Positions 1-8,680 of a DNA stretch of 64,000 bases are shown piece by piece; position 1 is the first letter of the stretch, and the number at the start of each line of letters is the position of its first letter. A model generated the notes under the pieces. It made no database searches, was not told where the DNA came from, and saw nothing but the letters and a program-made list of their open reading frames with translations. The translations under genes and the position numbers were made by a program. Source of the stretch: an uncultured Alphaproteobacteria bacterium (GTDB lineage Bacteria; Pseudomonadota; Alphaproteobacteria; UBA2966); assembly GCA_958295725.1 (NCBI GenBank), contig OY282368.1, positions 62,001 through 126,000 of the forward strand. Reading direction: 5' to 3'.

Positions 1-55
1 CCGCGTGTCCCGTGCCGACGGTCAGCACGAGAACGCGGCCTTCTCCGCCGCTCAC
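1..55 (-). CDS. Start of a probable CARF-type protein of the type III CRISPR operon (truncated by window edge)
   Basis: Only 18 codons are visible, starting at a GTG whose last two bases overlap the TGA of the upstream Cmr6-Cmr1 gene (GTGA). They read MSGGEGRVLVLTVGTGHA. A hydrophobic strand followed by a TVGTG turn resembles the first strand and ligand loop of CARF (CRISPR-associated Rossmann fold) proteins such as Csx1/Csm6 relatives, which bind cyclic oligoadenylate made by Cas10. The position as last visible gene of an operon whose Cas10 has an intact GGDD motif fits that role. The effector domain lies outside the window, so nuclease or other activity cannot be assigned. The call rests on a very short stretch plus context. 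Confidence 0.5.
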   Translation of the reverse strand, partial: MSGGEGRVLVLTVGTGHA

Positions 56-2337
56 CGCCGCCGCCCGCGCGGGCCCCGCGGGCCGCCGCGGCGCTCCGGC
101 CCGCCATCGCGTCCACGCTCGGCCGCCTGCCGCACCTTATCCGTCAACCACCGGAACGCATCGCTGGAGAAAACGTACAACTCCACCCTGTCGCCCGGCT
201 TGCGCGTATCGGGAACCTCGTTGGTGTTCTGGATGTGCATCTCCTTGCCCGTCGGTTCATGCCGCGCGCGCCAACCTCCGTTTTTGGTGCGCTCTTCGAG
301 CAGGACGGCCTCGACGATCGTTCCCTTTTCGAGCTTCGGCGAAGACGCGGGAGCGGCGACGGGGTCGCGGGACGTCCGGTCGGGAGGGCGCGGGCGTCGG
401 CCCGCGCCGGGATGCCGTTTCGTCTGCTCCGTCAACTCGTCTTCCGCGAACCGGACCAGATCGCGCAACGCCCGCTCGCTGGTCTTCCGGTCCGGCAGCC
501 GGGGCGCCGGGAAGGCCGCCAGCCTTATCGTCAGCGCCCCGTCGTCGCGGGCATCCAGACTCCACATCGCCGGCGACGCGTGGCGGTCGATCTGCCTGGC
601 GCGCAACGTCCGCGCGTCCCGGCCGCGACCGGCCCTGCGCGGCAGGCCGAGCGGAATGCGATCATCGCCGTCGCGGCTCTTGGCGAATTGCTGTAGCGCC
701 ATGCCGATTTGGTCGAGCGCGAACCATGGATCGTGCCATGGCGTGAGACATTCCATATGGATGACGTCGTCCAGCGCCGGGCTGTCGAGCGTGCGCTCCG
801 CGTCCCGCGGCAGGCCGCACGCATCCCGAAACCGCGCCGCCACGGCGAGGCAATCCTTGACCGAGGCGATATCGGCGACCTCGACATCGTCGAACGAGCC
901 GAAACCCTTGCGCGAGCGCGACCCCGCGCCGCCGAACCGGGCCAGCAGCCACAGCGCCGCGGAGGCCTGTTCGAGCAGCAGGGACGCCGATATCGGGACG
1001 GGTCCGGCGCCAGGTCCCGTCGCCAGCCGTCCGTCGCGGGCCGTCACGGTCAACCGCCACATCGAGCCGGCCGGCCTGAACCAACGATATGACCCGCCTT
1101 CGGCCATGCCGTACGAGGCGTAGAACAGGCCCTGCGTCACCTTTCGTTCGCGGACGGGCCGCTGGAGTCCGTGTCGCTCGAGAAATAGGGTGCCGCGTTT
1201 GTCGGGATGTCGTTCCGGCTCGCCGCCGCTCACGAAGTCGACCGCGAGCCGCACCGGGCTACCCGCTTGGGCATCGCCCCATGTCGCCGTTTCGAGACGG
1301 CGCAGCGCGTCGCGGCCGACGTGCGCCGCGTGCAAGGTCCGCCACCACCACCGCAGCAGGCCGCGCAGCGTCGCGGGGCGCAGATCGCAATCCTCGCGGG
1401 ACTGGTTCGCGCCGGCGAGGAAGGCCGGCGCGGTCAGACGCAGATCGAAGCGAGCGCTGGACAATCGCTCGGGCGGCGCGGTCTCGCTCTCCGCGCCGGT
1501 CGCCCTGAATCGACCGTATCCCGCCGCCGTCTTGGCGCCGGCGCCCTCGAATTGCAAGGCCGCCGCGAGCCATTCCAGCGCCGGCTCGAGCAGCCCGTCG
1601 TCGGCGGGACGCCGGGCGGAAAGGGCGAACTCGAATTCGACGCCGGCCCCGACCGCGAGGAAGTACACCAAGGTCGGGTTCTCCCAGTCGCCCGGGTCGT
1701 CCTTGCCGGCGTAGTAATCGACATGATGGTTGTTGACGACATCCAGCTCGACCATCGGCCATGTAAGCGGCCAGGCATCGTGGAACACGATCCCGCCGGC
1801 GGACGATCCCGGCGGCGGTTCGACCGCCTCCGGCCGCCAGTTCTTCTTGTGGCGCTCCGATCCCGCGCTCCAGCCGAAGACCTGTTCGATACGCCGCCAC
1901 GCCCCCTCGGCGTCGGACTGGGCGGGCACCCACACCGTTTCAGCCCAGGCGCGGGCGAGCCCCTTGACGCCGCTGCCCGGCAGATGGACGAAACCGTACA
2001 CTGGATGAAACGCGATGCCCGCGTTCTCCAGCGAACCCGACCGCGACAGGTGCAACGTCAGCGGCCCTCGCGTGACCCCGTTGAACCGACGCGCGCCCAT
2101 CGCGTCGAGCATCTCGCGGCGACGGGCGGTCAGCGCCCGCAACAGTTCGTGGTCGCAGGCGCATTTGGCGACATCGACGAGCGCCGCGCGCTGGTCCTGC
2201 ATCTCGCCGGCCGAGGACAGCTTGTCGAGCTGCAAGCCGGGATGGCGTCGCGTGATGGATACGGCGCCGACCAGATCGCGCGCGGACCGCGGCAGGATCG
2301 GTCCGGAGGAGATGGAGGGCTCGAGCGGCGGCGACAT
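52..2337 (-). CDS. cmr6-cmr1: Fused Cmr6-Cmr1 subunit of type III-B CRISPR effector, with extra C-terminal domain
   Basis: 761 residues carrying two RAMP proteins in one chain. Residues 1-285 resemble Cmr6: the glycine-rich loop LPGSGVKGLARAW at about 119 and the terminal motif AGAKTAAGYGRF at about 266. Residues 296-635 resemble Cmr1: LRPATLRGLLRWWWRTLH at about 319 and GGAGSRSRKGFGSF at about 469. Residues 670-738 form an additional short, probably beta-rich module, followed by an Arg/Gly-rich tail. Cmr1 and Cmr6 both lie at the 3'-end side of the target-crRNA duplex in the Cmr complex, so a covalent link is structurally reasonable. The ATG directly abuts the cmr5 stop (TGAATG). The tail domain is unassigned; a small nucleic-acid-binding barrel is a guess. 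No frameshift or internal stop was seen. Confidence 0.87.
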   Translation of the reverse strand: MSPPLEPSISSGPILPRSARDLVGAVSITRRHPGLQLDKLSSAGEMQDQRAALVDVAKCACDHELLRALTARRREMLDAMGARRFNGVTRGPLTLHLSRSGSLENAGIAFHPVYGFVHLPGSGVKGLARAWAETVWVPAQSDAEGAWRRIEQVFGWSAGSERHKKNWRPEAVEPPPGSSAGGIVFHDAWPLTWPMVELDVVNNHHVDYYAGKDDPGDWENPTLVYFLAVGAGVEFEFALSARRPADDGLLEPALEWLAAALQFEGAGAKTAAGYGRFRATGAESETAPPERLSSARFDLRLTAPAFLAGANQSREDCDLRPATLRGLLRWWWRTLHAAHVGRDALRRLETATWGDAQAGSPVRLAVDFVSGGEPERHPDKRGTLFLERHGLQRPVRERKVTQGLFYASYGMAEGGSYRWFRPAGSMWRLTVTARDGRLATGPGAGPVPISASLLLEQASAALWLLARFGGAGSRSRKGFGSFDDVEVADIASVKDCLAVAARFRDACGLPRDAERTLDSPALDDVIHMECLTPWHDPWFALDQIGMALQQFAKSRDGDDRIPLGLPRRAGRGRDARTLRARQIDRHASPAMWSLDARDDGALTIRLAAFPAPRLPDRKTSERALRDLVRFAEDELTEQTKRHPGAGRRPRPPDRTSRDPVAAPASSPKLEKGTIVEAVLLEERTKNGGWRARHEPTGKEMHIQNTNEVPDTRKPGDRVELYVFSSDAFRWLTDKVRQAAERGRDGGPERRGGPRGPRGRRR

Positions 2338-2742
2338 TCAGTCCTCGTCGCCGATCTCCGCCTCGCAGAACCGCGTCAGCCATTGCAGGTACAACAAGGC
2401 CTCCTCGGTCGCCCGGCGGAGCAGGCCGGCATCGCCGCCGAGAATCGCGGTCATCACGCTGTCCCGCCGTATACCGCCGGCCGGGACGGCGGCCAGCCCG
2501 CGCCGCGCCAGGAGCCAGTCGCCGAGATCCTCGAGAAGAGTCACGCGCGGGTCGCTCTCGTCCTTCCCGGCCTTGGCGTTGAGGAAGGCCACGGCCTGGC
2601 CGAGCCCCGAGGTCCTGATCCGCACGGGCAGGCGCTTGGCCTCGCGCGCGTAATCGACGTCACGCGGTCCGCGCGCACGTTCCACCGCGTCCCAGGCGTG
2701 GCGCGCCCGGCGCTGATCGAGCGTCGGGCGGCCCTCGCTCAT
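2338..2742 (-). CDS. cmr5: Cmr5, small subunit of type III-B CRISPR effector
   Basis: 134 residues, predicted mostly alpha-helical, the usual size for Cmr5. It begins MSEGRPTLDQRRARHAWDAV, matching the family pattern in which a Q-x-RA segment opens the first helix, and ends with a long amphipathic helix rich in Leu, Tyr and Trp. Cmr5 packs along the Cmr4 backbone and contacts the target RNA. The ATG at 2740-2742 overlaps the cmr4 stop by four bases (ATGA), so translational coupling is likely. A longer frame extends upstream but would lie wholly inside cmr4, so this start was chosen. Confidence 0.9.
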   Translation of the reverse strand: MSEGRPTLDQRRARHAWDAVERARGPRDVDYAREAKRLPVRIRTSGLGQAVAFLNAKAGKDESDPRVTLLEDLGDWLLARRGLAAVPAGGIRRDSVMTAILGGDAGLLRRATEEALLYLQWLTRFCEAEIGDED

Positions 2743-3632
2743 CGTCCGGCCTCCGTCGACGGGTCGGCGAAGCGCACGGCGCACAAACCCTTGCCCACGG
2801 TCTCGCCGCCGCCGATCCGCAACACCGATGGCGCGTGGCCCCTCAACCAGCGCATCGTGTCCTCGGCCGAGGCCCGACGCGTCGGGCGACGGCTTTCGCC
2901 GGCCGTCACCAAGGCGTGGAACAGCGTCTCCGGCGGCAGGTACTCCTCGTAGAACAACGCGCCCTCGCGCACGGTCTTCAGCCCGTAATCGAGCCCCACT
3001 CGCGCCGCGACCTCGGTCGCGTTGCGCGCAAAGTGGGTGAAGTCGTCGTCGTGCAACACCGCGAGGTGCGAACGCAACCGGTCGGCCGTGCCCTCGTCGC
3101 GAACCGCCCGCGACGCGATCCAGTCGGCGATGCCGGCCGCGTCGCCGTCGCGCGTGAACTCGAATTCCTCCAGCATCACGCGGTCGTCGGATGCCAGCAA
3201 CGGGCTCGCGTCGGCGCAGGCGACCGCGCCGTGGTCCAGCTCCGGGACCCCGGGCAAACCGCCGCCACCGCCGATGCCGAGATCCCGCTCGAGCCGGACC
3301 AGCACCGCCGAACAGGTGACCCACGCGAAGACGCCGGTCAGGGACCGGACGGGAAAAGCGAGGATGCGCGCGTCGGAAAAGGAGATCGCGCCGGCATGGT
3401 CGCTCGCGTCGGTCGGCTCCGGCCCGAACGCGGCGAGCGTATCCTCGTCCGTCCTTCCGGCGCGACGTGCGCTCTCGGCGCGCATGACGCCCTTGAGCGA
3501 CGAACCGGGGACGATCGGCCAACCGGTATGCCGCTCGCGCTGGACCGGCAGATCGACCACGCCGAGAGCCACGCCGCTGCCGGGATGGAGCCCCGTTAGC
3601 GCGTGAATGAACATCAGGGTGGATTCAGGCAT
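2739..3632 (-). CDS. cmr4: Cmr4, target-RNA-cleaving backbone RAMP of type III-B complex
   Basis: 297 residues, typical of Cmr4. The N-terminus (ALTGLHPGSGVALGVVDLPV, then QRERHTGWP) contains the conserved Asp of the GVVD segment that corresponds to the catalytic Asp26 of Pyrococcus furiosus Cmr4, so target cleavage at 6-nt steps should be intact. SLKGVMR and GGGETVGKGLC are the RAMP glycine-rich loops, and FYEEYLPPETLF is a family signature. The ATG at 3632 has a GGAG ribosome site five bases upstream and overlaps the cmr3 end by 8 bp. An in-frame ATG 21 bases upstream is possible, but it would add seven residues not seen in the family and lengthen the overlap. Confidence 0.94.
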   Translation of the reverse strand: MPESTLMFIHALTGLHPGSGVALGVVDLPVQRERHTGWPIVPGSSLKGVMRAESARRAGRTDEDTLAAFGPEPTDASDHAGAISFSDARILAFPVRSLTGVFAWVTCSAVLVRLERDLGIGGGGGLPGVPELDHGAVACADASPLLASDDRVMLEEFEFTRDGDAAGIADWIASRAVRDEGTADRLRSHLAVLHDDDFTHFARNATEVAARVGLDYGLKTVREGALFYEEYLPPETLFHALVTAGESRRPTRRASAEDTMRWLRGHAPSVLRIGGGETVGKGLCAVRFADPSTEAGR

Positions 3633-4713
3633 GACTCCAGTTCCCTTCCACAAAGTGTCCCCAACCGACCGCGGCGTCGTCCGGCGCGACGAGGCCTTCG
3701 GCGGGCGGGAGATCGCCAGCGGCGAGGAAGTATACGGTTCCCGCGGGAACCATGAAGCGGTTCGGCTTGGGGCCGCCTCTCGCGAGGTCCCATCCGGATA
3801 CGGCCTCGTAACGGGGAACCGCCGCGGATACGGGGCGCATCCCGTCCGGGCGCCAGCCGCCGAACCAGGCAGGCGTGGTCAGCAAGACAAGGCGCCGGGC
3901 ATCGCCGGTCGCCGCGACGTCGGGCCAGTCGATGGAGCCTTGACGAACGCACGTCCGGACGTAACGCCCCTCGCCGCCAAGGCGAACAGGCGCAGGGTCG
4001 TCGACAAGCGGCGCGAGGGCTTTCGCCGGTCCCGTCGTTTCGGCGACGAGAACCGTATCGCGTCGCGGCGCCAGCACGCGGATACCGTAGATCCGTCCCT
4101 CTCCCGTCGCGCCGCGCGCGTCATCGATTCCGATGCCGGTGCGATCCTCGAAGTCGTAGACATTGCCCGGCCGTACGATATCCGAACCCTCCGGCGCGCC
4201 GCCTTCGAGAAAGCGGCGAAGTCCGTCCATCGTCAGGTAGCCGTCCACCGTCTCGACGGCCGATCGGCCCCACCGCCACAACGGCAACATGCCGTCGGCC
4301 GGCGGTTGCCAGCCCGGTGGGGGCGAAGCGAGCGGGTCGAGGCGGACGAGGCGCCCGGTCTCCTTCTCCCGTCGGAGGTTCGCCGGCGCGGGAACGAGCA
4401 ATTTCTTCCCGAGACTGAACCAGGGGCCCTTCGCGACAACTGCGGCGATGCCGCCGATCACGGGGCCGAAGGTCGCGAGCGCCTCGACGAAGGTCGCGCC
4501 CTGGCGGACGAGATCGCCCACCTCCGCCGGCGCGACGCCGTGGCGTTCGAGCAGCGTCGTGCGCAGCGCGCCGGCCAGGGTCTGCGGCGTCGGCAGGCCG
4601 GACGCCGCGCGGGAGGCCGCCTCGAACGGCCGCGCATCGCGGAAGAACAACGTGTCGACCGGCTCGAATTCGAGCCGCAGGGTAAGCGTTTCATCGCCGC
4701 TTCGATCAGGCAT
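3625..4713 (-). CDS. cmr3: Cmr3, crRNA 5'-handle-binding RAMP of type III-B complex
   Basis: 362 residues. The opening RLEFEPVDTLFFRDARPFEA is the Cmr3 signature (family form F-x-P-x-D-x-x-F-F-R-D-x-R-P-F), and the protein closes with GRPKPN/FxxPAGxVYF-like elements (KPNRFMVPAGTVYFL at about 320). In the complex Cmr3 binds the repeat-derived 5' tag of the crRNA and bridges Cas10 to Cmr4. Start and stop overlap the neighbouring cas10 and cmr4 frames by 8 bp each, so the operon is tightly coupled. No unusual features were seen. Confidence 0.92.
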   Translation of the reverse strand: MPDRSGDETLTLRLEFEPVDTLFFRDARPFEAASRAASGLPTPQTLAGALRTTLLERHGVAPAEVGDLVRQGATFVEALATFGPVIGGIAAVVAKGPWFSLGKKLLVPAPANLRREKETGRLVRLDPLASPPPGWQPPADGMLPLWRWGRSAVETVDGYLTMDGLRRFLEGGAPEGSDIVRPGNVYDFEDRTGIGIDDARGATGEGRIYGIRVLAPRRDTVLVAETTGPAKALAPLVDDPAPVRLGGEGRYVRTCVRQGSIDWPDVAATGDARRLVLLTTPAWFGGWRPDGMRPVSAAVPRYEAVSGWDLARGGPKPNRFMVPAGTVYFLAAGDLPPAEGLVAPDDAAVGWGHFVEGNWSHA

Positions 4714-7321
4714 CGGCGCCTCGCGCCACGAAGGACGCCCCCTGACAGGTCAGCGTGAAGTCGGTCAGAAGATCGCCGGTCGAGCGTCCGCGCCGGCGGC
4801 CCGACTTCGCGAAACGACGCCACCAGTCCTCGGCGTCGCGGCCGTTCGGGCCCGCCGTCCGCGCTCCGGCGCTATCGCTCGCCCGCTTGGCGAGACGCCG
4901 GATTTCCGCGCCGACCGCCGCTTCGGGAATCCCCTCGCCCCCGAGCGTCGGCAGTTCGGCGCGCAAGCGGTAGACCCAGCGGTCGGTGACATCGCCCGCG
5001 AACATCTCGACCATGTCCTGGAACCAGGACGTCAAATCCCAGCCCAGGACGACCTCGGCATGTTCACCGGACCGGCGCATGAATTGCAGGGACAGCGCGT
5101 TTCTCCCGCAATCCTTGGCTTTCTTCTCTCCTTTCCGGGCCGCCTGGAGGGCCAACCGGAGATCTTCCTTGACGTGCACGAAGGCTATCCCCGCCGACAT
5201 CGACGCCTTTCCGCCCATCGCCAGGAACTGGCGGCCGTCGATACTCGTCAGGCCGGGCGGGCTCTCGTCGTCGACGCCCCGGAAGGCCTTTTGCAGGGCG
5301 TCGGCGCAAGCGACGGCGCGGCGCGCCGGCAACAGCGCGAGGACGTCGTCGCCGCCCGAATAGATCATCGTTCCGGCATGGGCGCGCGCCACGGCCGGCG
5401 CGACGTGGCTGGCAAAGTTGTTCAGCGCGTCGCTGATCGACGCATGCAGGGCCGGGCCGACCGGACGTCGCGCGTCGAGACCGCGCCGGGCGCGCTCGCC
5501 GAGACCCTCGTAATAGTCCCGCATCCTCGGATGCAGGACGTCCCGCACGCGCGGCCCGAGGCCGCCCCCGAGCCATCGTCCCATATGGTCCGCGTCCATC
5601 ATCAGTATGGCGTAATAGGCTGGCGGCCGGGCGTCGGCGTCCTTTCGGGCGGCGGCGATCCGGTCCCAGACTTCCCGCGGCGGCGGAGCCTCGTCGTCCT
5701 CGACCGCCGCGCGCGATGTCTGGTGAAGCCAGCGGCCGTTCCAGTCTCCCGTCCGGTGCCGAACGTCGTCCGGTTCGATGCCGGCGTCGCGGAGCCAGTC
5801 CGCCGCGGCGACCGTCGCCGTGTCGGGGAACCGGAAGTCTCGCGGTTCGAGATCGAGTTCCCGCGCCAGCGTCGTCGGCGCCGCGAAGCGTTTGCACAAC
5901 GCGACAGCCGAGAATCGTTCGCCGGCGCGCAGGCGGACGCCATCGACGTTGAGTTTCTCCCTGGCCGCGTCCCAGAAGCGCCGCCCGTCCTCGAGTCCGT
6001 CCGGTCCCATCTGTTCGAAGGAGCCGAGGAGGCTGCACTTCGCCGGAGACGGCATCGTCGCACGGCTCGCCGGCACGTGGCGGACGGTGCGCGCTTCCGC
6101 GAGGCGCGCGGAGATCTCGAGCTGTGCCTGCCAGCGGCCGGACGACATCTGGTCGTAGCCGGGTCGCTCGCCCGCGGGGATGGCCGTGGCCAGTCCGCGA
6201 ACGGCGGCGGCGTCGGGCCACACCGTATCGAAAGGGTCCGAACCGCCGACCAGGCTCGCCAGATATCCATCGTCCAGAGGACGTTCGGGCACGACCGAGG
6301 CCCGGACCTCGAAGAACTGTTCCGCCTGTTCCCGCCAGCGGCGCGCCCATGTGGGATCGAGCGCCGCCAGCGCGGAGTCGAGACGGGCGCGGACGTCCTC
6401 CGACAGGCGCAGCCATGCGGCGTGGACGGCATCGGCGCACAGTTCCGCCATGGCATGGCCGTCGCGGCCGTCGGGGCCCCACGGCACGAGGGCGAGAAAG
6501 CGGTTGGGAATCGAGGGAGAGCACCGCACGGGAACCGAAGGAAGCGCGATACGGTCCCCGAGCCCGGCGTGTTCGCGCAACCACAGATCCATCAGCGGGC
6601 CGCCGCGCGGCGCCGGGAATACCAGCGCGGTCGGACCGAACCTCTCGAGCACCGGCATCAGACCCTGGAACGTCAGCCAGGACAGAATGGCGCTGCCCGA
6701 CCACAGGTCGCGCACGGTCCGCGCCGCCGCGATGAAGGGCTGGACGGGGCCCAGCGACAGCGACAGGTAGGCGCCGCCATGCCCGCCGGTGCGACTGCCC
6801 CAGATACCGCTGGCGATATCGGCATGGTGAAACAAGGTGTGGTCGGGAACGCGCGTGTCCGCCGGCTGGCGGACGAAAGCGGGACCCAAGCGTCGTTCCA
6901 GTCGCTCGGGCAGCAGCCGCCACAACGCAAGGTATCGTTGGCGCGGGCTGTCGAGGCCATGAACGATGTCATCGATCGCGTCGAGCACGGCATCTTCGTC
7001 GACCGCCAAGTCCTCGAGCGTCGAGGACGCGGCACTGACCGGATGGCGGACCTCGAGACGACCGTGCTCCAGACCGACCGCGCGCTCGCCGTCGGCTCCC
7101 GCTGTCGGCATCGGGATCCGCTCGGCGATCGCTGCGAGCTGGTCCGCCAGCGCCGCCGCGGATTTGATCTCGGATCGATCGACTTCGCGCCCGAGGGCTC
7201 GGGACGCGTAGCGCGCCGCCCGTTTCTCGTGGCCGCGAATGTCGAGCGCTTTATCGACGGGATCGTGCATGTAGACAAGGAGCAATTCCTCCCAATCCGC
7301 CGGCCGCAGTCCCGCGCCCAT
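4706..7321 (-). CDS. cas10: Cas10/Cmr2, large subunit of type III-B CRISPR effector
   Basis: 871 residues from the chosen ATG. An HD-type metal-binding motif sits at the N-terminus (LLVYMHDPVDKAL, His19-Asp20). The first palm region has the Cmr2 signature LSLGPVQPFIAAARTVRDLW. The second palm carries ILMMDAD at about 572 and SGGDD at about 655, so both metal-binding acidic patches of the polymerase/cyclase are present. Both HD DNase and cyclic oligoadenylate synthesis are therefore predicted to be active. The ATG at 7321 puts the HD motif where it lies in Pyrococcus Cmr2. GTG at 7342 and ATG at 7387 are in-frame alternatives. This is the first gene of the Cmr operon, divergent from the monooxygenase gene at 7555. 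Confidence 0.93.
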   Translation of the reverse strand: MGAGLRPADWEELLLVYMHDPVDKALDIRGHEKRAARYASRALGREVDRSEIKSAAALADQLAAIAERIPMPTAGADGERAVGLEHGRLEVRHPVSAASSTLEDLAVDEDAVLDAIDDIVHGLDSPRQRYLALWRLLPERLERRLGPAFVRQPADTRVPDHTLFHHADIASGIWGSRTGGHGGAYLSLSLGPVQPFIAAARTVRDLWSGSAILSWLTFQGLMPVLERFGPTALVFPAPRGGPLMDLWLREHAGLGDRIALPSVPVRCSPSIPNRFLALVPWGPDGRDGHAMAELCADAVHAAWLRLSEDVRARLDSALAALDPTWARRWREQAEQFFEVRASVVPERPLDDGYLASLVGGSDPFDTVWPDAAAVRGLATAIPAGERPGYDQMSSGRWQAQLEISARLAEARTVRHVPASRATMPSPAKCSLLGSFEQMGPDGLEDGRRFWDAAREKLNVDGVRLRAGERFSAVALCKRFAAPTTLARELDLEPRDFRFPDTATVAAADWLRDAGIEPDDVRHRTGDWNGRWLHQTSRAAVEDDEAPPPREVWDRIAAARKDADARPPAYYAILMMDADHMGRWLGGGLGPRVRDVLHPRMRDYYEGLGERARRGLDARRPVGPALHASISDALNNFASHVAPAVARAHAGTMIYSGGDDVLALLPARRAVACADALQKAFRGVDDESPPGLTSIDGRQFLAMGGKASMSAGIAFVHVKEDLRLALQAARKGEKKAKDCGRNALSLQFMRRSGEHAEVVLGWDLTSWFQDMVEMFAGDVTDRWVYRLRAELPTLGGEGIPEAAVGAEIRRLAKRASDSAGARTAGPNGRDAEDWWRRFAKSGRRRGRSTGDLLTDFTLTCQGASFVARGADA

Positions 7322-7554
7322 GTGCTTCGTTCGCTCGGTCACCGAGTTCCCGTCGCCAATCGTTCCCAACGAGGTCGATTCATGCATCGTATAACCCGTT
7401 GGCGCCGACGGTTCAAAGAACGCCGTTCCTCGACCGTTGTCCGGGCCGTCCGGCCACCCGGCTCGGCAAGACCGGGCCACGATGGCTTCCGTCCGCTCGC
7501 GAGGGTAGGTTGCGCGGGAAACGGTCCACGGCGCGGCAACCCTGGAGAAAGACG

Positions 7555-8637
7555 ATGGATTTCGGCCATTTCAGCCTGATGGGATATCGCGAGAAGGGCT
7601 TCGCGACCGAACGGATCTTCCGCGAGCACCTCGAGCAGGTGAAACATGCCGACTGGCTGGGTTTCGACATCGCCTGGTTCGCCGAGCACCATTTCTCCAA
7701 CTACTGCGTCTGCCCGTCGCCGCTGGTGATGGCCGCCGCCTGCGCGTCGGCCACGCGCGACATCCGCCTCGGCACCGCCGTGATCGTGACCCCCCTCTAC
7801 CACCCGGCCCGCGTGCTGGCCGAGATCGGCATGGTCGACGCCCTCAGCTCGGGACGCCTCGTCCTCGGCGTCGGCAGCGGTTACCAGCCCTACGAGTTCG
7901 AGCGCTTCGGCGCCGGTCTCGCCGAGGCCCGCGAGATGCTGGAGGAGTTTCTCGATCTCCTCGACCTCGCCTTCACGCGCGACACCTTCTCCCACGAGGG
8001 CAAGCACTACGCCATGCCCGAGACCCACATCAGCGCCCGTCCGGCGAACGGCGTCCCGGAGATCTGGCTCGCCGGCGACAACGAGGCCGGCCATCGCCTG
8101 GCGGCGCGGCGCGGCCTGGTCCCCATGTTCACGGCGCGCTGGAAGGGCTCCGGGTACATCGCCGGAATGCGGGCGCGGATCGCGGAGGCGTGGAAGGCGG
8201 AGGGCCGGGATCCGGCGGCGATGCCGCTCGGCATCCAGCGATTCCTGTGCGTCGCCGAAAGCCGGGAGGAAGCGCTCGCCTACGTCGACAACGCCCGTCA
8301 TCAGATGCGACTGGCGTCGGCGTTGCGCCGGCGCGCCGAGGTCATGGACGGCGGCATGATGACCGAGGTCCCGTTCCCCGACGAGCCGCCGCTGGAGGAA
8401 ATGGCCGACAACCTGCTGGTCGGCGATTGCGAGACGATCGCCGAGAGGCTGGCCGCCGACATCCGCGCCGGCCAGCCGAGCCACGTCATGTTCCACGTCC
8501 AGGTGGGCGGCTCCAGCCATGTCCAGGCCATGAACACGATGGAGAAGTTCGCCTCCGACATCCGGCCGATGCTGGAGAAGGAGCTCGGCCCGCTGAAGGA
8601 CATCGGCGCGCCCGTCCTTCCCCGGGCGGCGGAATAG
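7555..8637 (+). CDS. LLM-class (luciferase-like) flavin-dependent monooxygenase
   Basis: 360 residues of a single bacterial-luciferase-like TIM barrel. Visible family features are an N-terminal MDFGHFSLM strand, WFAEHHF (the usual AEHHF active-site/flavin region), RLGTAVIVTPLYHPARVLAE, and GRLVLGVGSGYQPYEFERFG (phosphate-binding loop). These enzymes use reduced FMN and oxygen to oxidise small organic substrates; the substrate here is unknown. The ATG at 7555 follows a good GGAGAAAGACG ribosome site. An open frame upstream overlaps the cas10 leader and is not supported. The gene lies 43 bases before the dehydratase gene at 8681, so the two probably form an operon. Confidence 0.88.
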   Translation: MDFGHFSLMGYREKGFATERIFREHLEQVKHADWLGFDIAWFAEHHFSNYCVCPSPLVMAAACASATRDIRLGTAVIVTPLYHPARVLAEIGMVDALSSGRLVLGVGSGYQPYEFERFGAGLAEAREMLEEFLDLLDLAFTRDTFSHEGKHYAMPETHISARPANGVPEIWLAGDNEAGHRLAARRGLVPMFTARWKGSGYIAGMRARIAEAWKAEGRDPAAMPLGIQRFLCVAESREEALAYVDNARHQMRLASALRRRAEVMDGGMMTEVPFPDEPPLEEMADNLLVGDCETIAERLAADIRAGQPSHVMFHVQVGGSSHVQAMNTMEKFASDIRPMLEKELGPLKDIGAPVLPRAAE

Positions 8638-8680
8638 GCGGCCGAACGCGCCGACGAGCCGACCGGAGGGAACCGGGGAC

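Noticed and set aside
1207..2952. Long open frame on the plus strand antisense to the Cmr genes (and similar ones at 4289-7579, 22712-25027, 33664-35871, 38441-40720, 48331-51447 and 51362-54424)
   Set aside because: High GC content makes stop codons rare; translations are Arg/Pro/Ala-rich without recognisable motifs, and the opposite strand holds clear conserved genes.
3633..3653. Upstream start for cmr4
   Set aside because: The seven added residues (MWKGTGV) are not part of the family and the inner ATG has the better ribosome site.
1..7554. CRISPR array near the Cmr operon
   Set aside because: No regularly spaced 25-40 base repeats were seen in the window, including the spacer 7322-7554.
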